Translations under genes and position numbers: made by a program
Notes under the pieces: model-generated
Databases searched by the model: none
What the model was told of the DNA's origin: nothing
The model's input: the letters and a program-made list of their open reading frames with translations, nothing else
Shown: piece after piece, positions 7,463 through 9,993 of the stretch
Layout: each line of letters opens with the position of its first letter
How positions within the stretch are numbered: position 1 is the first letter of the stretch
Origin: an uncultured Bacteroidota bacterium
GTDB lineage: Bacteria > Bacteroidota > Bacteroidia > Chitinophagales > Chitinophagaceae
Reading direction: 5' to 3'
DNA: 9,993 nucleotides
Assembly: GCA_903851455.1 (NCBI GenBank)
Contig: CAINOM010000448.1
Location: 1-9,993, forward strand

Positions 7463-7678
7463 TTAGTTGTTATCGATTGTTTTGGTTGTTCCTTTTCTGA
7501 ACATGCTGAACAACAAGGCACCCATTGCGGCGCCATACACAGAACTGTTCAGCCGCTTTGATGTAATAGGGCAAGTGCCGGACGCACACCCCACAAATTT
7601 CCAATAACACCATCCGGCAATTGCACCTATAATTAGCCCCCCTATCTCCAGCCTGTACTTTGATATCCGCGTTTTCAT
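7463..7678 (-). CDS. DUF6132-like small Cys-containing membrane protein
   Basis: A 71-residue protein, first gene of the operon. Two hydrophobic segments (about 12-29 and 46-61) flank a loop with GCASGTCPITS, where C31 and C36 are spaced C-x4-C. C24 sits inside the first helix. The GC-x-SGxCPITS loop is what I know from the Bacteroidota DUF6132 family, and the length is normal. Function is not established. The position of the cysteines at the membrane face, with rhodaneses encoded next to it, suggests a part in moving sulfane sulfur or electrons across the membrane; this is inference. It starts about 20 bases after the predicted transcription start, downstream of the candidate operator at 7735-7748. 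Confidence 0.82.
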   Translation of the reverse strand: MKTRISKYRLEIGGLIIGAIAGWCYWKFVGCASGTCPITSKRLNSSVYGAAMGALLFSMFRKGTTKTIDNN

Positions 7679-7704
7679 CTTGCTCTTCTTTTGTTCATTT
7701 GCGA

Positions 7705-7712
7705 CAAAGATG
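7705..7712 (-). promoter_or_regulatory. Candidate -7 promoter element of the sulfur operon
   Basis: On the minus strand this reads CATCTTTG, one mismatch from the Bacteroidota -7 consensus TAnnTTTG. It ends 27 bases before the ATG at 7678, giving a leader of about 20 bases. No TTTG-type -33 element is properly spaced. The palindrome at 7735-7748 occupies that area, as expected for an activator-dependent promoter. Confidence 0.5.
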
Positions 7713-7734
7713 AGTAGTTATTTTACCTCCCTCC

Positions 7735-7748
7735 GGAACATTTGTTGG
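7735..7748. promoter_or_regulatory. Candidate Crp/Fnr-type operator upstream of the sulfur operon
   Basis: The sequence GGAACATTTGTTGG matches the perfect palindrome at 8051-8064 at 11 of 14 positions and keeps the AACA-n2-TGTT core. Its centre (7741.5) is 36.5 bases from the last base of the candidate -7 element, the same as at the other site. With a start near 7698 the centre lies at about -43, close to the class II activator position. The binding protein is inferred, most simply the regulator encoded at 8065-8676. Confidence 0.55.
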
Positions 7749-7789
7749 ATAACGGAGTAGTTTTTTGTAGAAAAGGTTATAGGCTCCGG

Positions 7790-7996
7790 TTAGCTGTTCT
7801 TGCTCCGTGTGCTGATGCCAAAGGGGAGGTATAAAGGACACACGCCGACAAAACTGGTAAGAATGAACACTGCTGAAAGTGCCAGCAGAATGATCGCTGT
7901 TGTACCACCAATGACATGCGTGAAATATAATGCGATGACTAGAGCTGCGATCAATATCCTTATTACGCGGTCTGCTGTTCCGATGTTCTTTTTCAT
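7790..7996 (-). CDS. DUF2892 family small membrane protein
   Basis: A 68-residue two-helix inner-membrane protein of the DUF2892 family. It has the typical start (MKKNIGTADRVIRI), two hydrophobic segments (about 12-29 and 32-50) and the family end motif GVCPLYLPFGI with a single conserved cysteine, C53. The length is normal. DUF2892 is also the membrane part of YgaP-type rhodaneses, and such genes often sit near sulfur-transfer genes. The molecular role is unknown. It is a single-gene unit between the Crp/Fnr gene and the sulfur operon, with its own candidate promoter and the best copy of the palindromic operator. A 111-bp gap with another operator separates it from the operon. Confidence 0.92.
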   Translation of the reverse strand: MKKNIGTADRVIRILIAALVIALYFTHVIGGTTAIILLALSAVFILTSFVGVCPLYLPFGISTRSKNS

Positions 7997-8020
7997 AAAT
8001 ACTGGTTTTGATTTATGATG

Positions 8021-8028
8021 TAAAGGTC
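8021..8028 (-). promoter_or_regulatory. Candidate -7 element of the DUF2892 gene
   Basis: The minus strand reads GACCTTTA, two mismatches from TAnnTTTG and therefore weak alone. It shares the pattern A-n-C-T-T-T with the element at 7705-7712, and its distances to the ATG (25 bases) and to the upstream palindrome centre (36.5 bases) match that promoter. The support is comparative rather than from consensus strength. Confidence 0.4.
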
Positions 8029-8050
8029 CGGTGCTATAGTCACATGGTCT

Positions 8051-8064
8051 GGAACATATGTTCC
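8051..8064. promoter_or_regulatory. Perfect 14-bp palindrome GGAACATATGTTCC, candidate Crp/Fnr-type operator
   Basis: A perfect palindrome lying directly against the stop codon of the Crp/Fnr gene and upstream of the DUF2892 gene. Two 5-bp arms (GGAAC/GTTCC) around 4 bases give the same 5-4-5 layout as FNR boxes, though the arm sequence differs from FNR's TTGAT. It is centred about 42-43 bases before the inferred start of the DUF2892 transcript. A related site sits before the sulfur operon with identical spacing. The most likely ligand is the neighbouring Crp/Fnr protein; this is inferred. Confidence 0.62.
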
Positions 8065-8676
8065 CTAACCGGTAATAAGTTCTATTGTATTCCGTCCTAG
8101 TTTCACAATGCCCTTCGACTCCAGGGTACGGAGCAGGCGACTGATCGCTTCCCTGTGCGTATGCAGTTCGTCCGCTATTTCCTGGTGGGTAATATTGAGC
8201 GCCTTTGTTCCTGCGGCTTTTGCGCGCTCCTGAAGGTAGTGTAGCACTTGCCTGTCCATGTTATGAAATGCAATGAGGTCTATTACCTCTATGAGTTCTG
8301 CAAAACGGCTTCCATAAGTGCTGTTCACAAATGTTTTCCACTCGGGGTATTTAAACCAGTCTTCCACCAGGTTCACTCGTATCTGCAGTATCTCGCTATC
8401 TTCTTCCGCTATCGCTTTTACCATGCTTTTTTTGTGTGCCTGGCAGCAGTTGATAGCCATTGCGCATGTTTGTCCGGGATAAAGATGGTATAAGAATATC
8501 TCCTTTCCTTCGTCGTTTTGCCTTACGATCCGCAATACTCCTTCCTGCACAATAGGCACAAAAAAAACCTCGTCTCCCGGGCTCATTAGTATCGTGTCTC
8601 TTTTTATGGACCTCACCCGTGCGTACTTTTTTATTTCGTTGAGCAGCCCGGTATCGGTAAAAATATTATTTGCCAT
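8065..8676 (-). CDS. Crp/Fnr-family transcriptional regulator with Cys-rich sensor domain
   Basis: A 203-residue regulator. The N-terminal cyclic-nucleotide-binding-like barrel (about 10-120) contains GDEVFFVPIVQEGVLRI and YPGQTCAM. It lacks the cAMP phosphate-binding motif (RxS with upstream GE), so cAMP is unlikely to be the signal. The barrel carries C71, C77 and C78 (GQTC...NCC), a plausible redox or sulfane-sulfur sensor. These do not follow the N-terminal FNR iron-sulfur pattern. After a dimerisation helix, a C-terminal winged HTH spans about 161-203, with ITHQEIADEL and the recognition helix THREAISRLLRTLE. Its R-E-x-x-S-R resembles the FNR ExxSR contacts. It lies just upstream of the DUF2892 gene and sulfur operon on the same strand, and a palindromic site abuts its stop codon. 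I infer it controls these genes. The start chosen has no Shine-Dalgarno, as is usual here. Confidence 0.93.
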   Translation of the reverse strand: MANNIFTDTGLLNEIKKYARVRSIKRDTILMSPGDEVFFVPIVQEGVLRIVRQNDEGKEIFLYHLYPGQTCAMAINCCQAHKKSMVKAIAEEDSEILQIRVNLVEDWFKYPEWKTFVNSTYGSRFAELIEVIDLIAFHNMDRQVLHYLQERAKAAGTKALNITHQEIADELHTHREAISRLLRTLESKGIVKLGRNTIELITG

Positions 8677-8698
8677 AAAAAATTTATTAGCGCCCCTT

Positions 8699-8712
8699 GG
8701 AACAAGATTGAT
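8699..8712. promoter_or_regulatory. Possible half-site in the Crp/Fnr leader
   Basis: GGAACA at 8699-8704 repeats one arm of the operators at 7735 and 8051; the other arm is not conserved. It lies 23-36 bases before the ATG at 8676, downstream of a weak minus-strand -7-like TAATTTTA (8724-8731). A protein bound here would more likely repress than activate, which would fit autoregulation. A match of six bases can arise by chance. Confidence 0.2.
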
Positions 8713-8823
8713 TTACAAGGACTTAAAATTAAGCAGACTTATGAATTTGGCGGAATGAATAATCACAGGACAGACATTTCTATATACAGGCGTCATTTAG
8801 CAGATAATAATAGAGATTTTTGC

Positions 8824-8839
8824 AATGTGTGGTAACATT
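8824..8839. promoter_or_regulatory. Inverted repeat AATGT-N6-ACATT upstream of the porin gene
   Basis: A perfect 5-6-5 inverted repeat within the divergent gap between the regulator and the porin. The 16-bp 5-6-5 layout is that of Crp-type operators, but the arms differ from the GGAAC sites. The right half, TAACATT (8833-8839), recurs at 8855-8861, exactly 22 bp later (about two helical turns), just before the candidate -7 element. It may be a regulator site, but AT-rich context makes chance matches easy. Confidence 0.3.
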
Positions 8840-8863
8840 AAATTAATATTGGGTTAACATTGC

Positions 8864-8871
8864 TAAATTTG
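8864..8871 (+). promoter_or_regulatory. Candidate -7 promoter element of the porin gene
   Basis: TAAATTTG matches the Bacteroidota -7 consensus TAnnTTTG exactly. It ends 22 bases before the porin ATG, giving a leader of about 15 bases. No TTTG -33 element is well spaced; the nearest TTG (8849-8851) is only 12 bases upstream. Confidence 0.55.
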
Positions 8872-8893
8872 CACACAATCAAATACACACTCA

Positions 8894-9993
8894 ATGAAAA
8901 GATCACTTACAAAGCTTAGCATTTACTGCTCATTATTTCTGTCCATGGCGGGTACCGCCGTGGCCCAGACCACAGATACTGTGGAAGAATTCAAACCAAG
9001 TGGCAAACTATGGGGTTATGCCTTTGGCGATTACGCATTCAAAGGCAGTACAGACAACATAGGTAGCGCCAATGCACCCGTATATCGTGGCGGCGCAAAC
9101 CAATACTCAGGTATGCCGGCAAATTCCAGCCTGTTCCAGTTCCGTCGTATTTACCTGGGCTATAATTACGACATTAGTAAACGTTTCTCTGCAGAATTCC
9201 TGCTGGCCGCAGAAGATAATTATAACGGGGGGCTGATAGGCCAGCCGGGCGGAGATCTCACAGCAAACGGTAAATTCACACCTTTTGTTAAGTATGCGAA
9301 TATACGCTGGAAGAACCTCTGGCACAATACCGACCTGGTGCTTGGCTCACAGGCAACGCCTTCTTTTGCCAAGACTGGCAGGAACGACCAGACATCGGAA
9401 GAAGTATGGGCATACCGGTCTATCGAAAGAACAATTACCGATATTCGCCGCACTCCGTCATTTGATATGGGTGCAAGCCTCCAGGGTTGGTTCGATCATG
9501 ATGGACGTTTTGGCTATGATGTAATGGTTTCAAATGGCACAGGTGCAAAGCCTGAAACAGATCAGTACAAAATGTTCTCAGGAGATGTTTACGCTAAGTT
9601 CTTCGACCGCAGGTTGGTTGTAGACCTTTTCCAGGACTATCAAAGGATAGACTGGGGCGTACGGGTGAATGGTTACAATGGACCTCTGTACCACGACCGC
9701 AACATGACAAAGCTGTTTGCTGCATGGAATACTAAGATGCTTACAGTCGGCACTGAGGTATTTATGAATACGCTGATGGGTGATACCCGTGTGCTTGGAA
9801 AGGACAACAATACATACTATCGCACTACTAAGGCAATGGGTATGTCATTCTTTGTTCGCGGCCGCATCATCTCTAATCCGCAAGGCAACCAGGTGCTTGG
9901 CTTCTTCGCCCGTTACGATAACTATGATCCTACAGGCAATCTCAGCAATGTTGTCGGTGAAGCAAATACAAGAACATATACAGGCATGACCAG
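8894..9993 (+). CDS. Outer-membrane beta-barrel porin-like protein (Porin_O_P-like), 3' end beyond window
   Basis: The open frame runs from ATG at 8894 through the right edge with no stop (366 codons seen). It starts with a Sec signal peptide: basic MKRSLTK, a hydrophobic core, and a likely cut after A24 (AVA|Q). The mature part alternates polar and aromatic residues as in beta barrels, for example GKLWGYAFGDYAF (37-49), FRRIYLGYNYDISKRFSAEF and KMFSGDVYAKFFDRRLVVDLF. The FxFRRIYLGY stretch resembles the FEIRRAYF segments of phosphate-selective porin O/P-like proteins. The call rests on pattern, and the substrate cannot be told. It is transcribed divergently from the Crp/Fnr gene across a 217-bp gap, so joint control is possible. 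It might pass sulfur oxyanions or another anion, but that is speculation. Confidence 0.8.
   Translation, partial: MKRSLTKLSIYCSLFLSMAGTAVAQTTDTVEEFKPSGKLWGYAFGDYAFKGSTDNIGSANAPVYRGGANQYSGMPANSSLFQFRRIYLGYNYDISKRFSAEFLLAAEDNYNGGLIGQPGGDLTANGKFTPFVKYANIRWKNLWHNTDLVLGSQATPSFAKTGRNDQTSEEVWAYRSIERTITDIRRTPSFDMGASLQGWFDHDGRFGYDVMVSNGTGAKPETDQYKMFSGDVYAKFFDRRLVVDLFQDYQRIDWGVRVNGYNGPLYHDRNMTKLFAAWNTKMLTVGTEVFMNTLMGDTRVLGKDNNTYYRTTKAMGMSFFVRGRIISNPQGNQVLGFFARYDNYDPTGNLSNVVGEANTRTYTGMT

Larger units (their letters stand above)
3882..7678 (-). other. Seven-gene sulfane-sulfur (rhodanese/thioredoxin/persulfide reductase) operon
   Basis: Seven genes on the minus strand are separated by at most 11 bases, with two 4-bp ATGA overlaps (6857-6860 and 4601-4604) and two 1-base gaps. 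In order they encode a Cys-loop membrane protein, rhodanese, rhodanese, two-helix membrane protein, thioredoxin, CoADR-rhodanese flavoprotein and rhodanese-thioredoxin lipoprotein. Together they hold four rhodanese active cysteines and two thioredoxin sites. The likely role is uptake, relay and reduction of persulfide or polysulfide sulfur. No sulfide:quinone reductase, persulfide dioxygenase or sulfite exporter gene is present in the window, so the set as seen is reductive rather than oxidative. Confidence 0.88.

Noticed and set aside
7485..7514. GTTGTTC ... GAACAAC inverted repeat
   Set aside because: Falls within the coding sequence of the DUF6132-like gene near its 3' end; the 16-base loop and coding constraint make a regulatory role unlikely.
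7712..7762. Direct repeat GAGTAGTT (7712-7719 and 7755-7762)
   Set aside because: A single 8-bp match in a short AT-rich intergenic region; no extended similarity and no fixed relation to the promoter.
1..9993. CRISPR array, tRNA, rRNA, insertion sequence or defence island
   Set aside because: No regularly spaced repeats, no cloverleaf or rRNA-like sequence, and no transposase or integrase genes were seen; the helicase-nuclease alone is not evidence of a defence system because no partner genes accompany it.

Overview
The window looks like chromosomal DNA from a Bacteroidota bacterium, probably near Chitinophagaceae. The signs are a TAnnTTTG-type -7 promoter element before the porin gene, few Shine-Dalgarno sequences, AT-rich leaders, and families common in that phylum (the small DUF6132-like membrane protein, Porin_O_P-like barrel, single-chain UvrD helicase with a RecB-type nuclease). 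The placement is an inference; there is no rRNA or other marker to fix it. I saw no mobile element, tRNA, rRNA or CRISPR array.

Layout, left to right. Positions 1-182 are AT-rich and without a gene. A large helicase-nuclease (183-3326, minus) and a DUF202 membrane protein (3405-3788, minus) follow. Then comes a tightly packed minus-strand operon read from 7678 down to 3882. In transcription order it encodes a Cys-rich two-helix membrane protein (DUF6132-like), two tandem single-domain rhodaneses, a two-helix YgaP/DUF2892-like membrane protein, a thioredoxin, a CoA-disulfide/persulfide reductase-like flavoprotein with a C-terminal rhodanese, and a rhodanese-thioredoxin lipoprotein. Upstream are a monocistronic DUF2892 gene (7790-7996, minus) and a Crp/Fnr-family regulator (8065-8676, minus). 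Divergent from the regulator, a gene for an outer-membrane porin-like barrel starts at 8894 and runs off the right edge.

Functionally the operon holds four rhodanese domains, two thioredoxin domains and one persulfide/CoA-disulfide reductase. This is a complete kit for moving and reducing sulfane sulfur (persulfides, polysulfides), in the cytoplasm and, through the lipoprotein, outside the inner membrane. The regulator carries three cysteines in its sensor domain.

The main new observation is regulatory. A perfect 14-bp palindrome (GGAACATATGTTCC, 8051-8064) before the DUF2892 gene and a variant (GGAACATTTGTTGG, 7735-7748) before the operon lie at exactly the same distance from matching candidate -7 elements. 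The geometry is that of an FNR-type box at about -41.5 to -43. I infer that the neighbouring Crp/Fnr protein activates both units. Also notable: the second rhodanese and the two-helix protein overlap by 4 bp and together look like a split YgaP.
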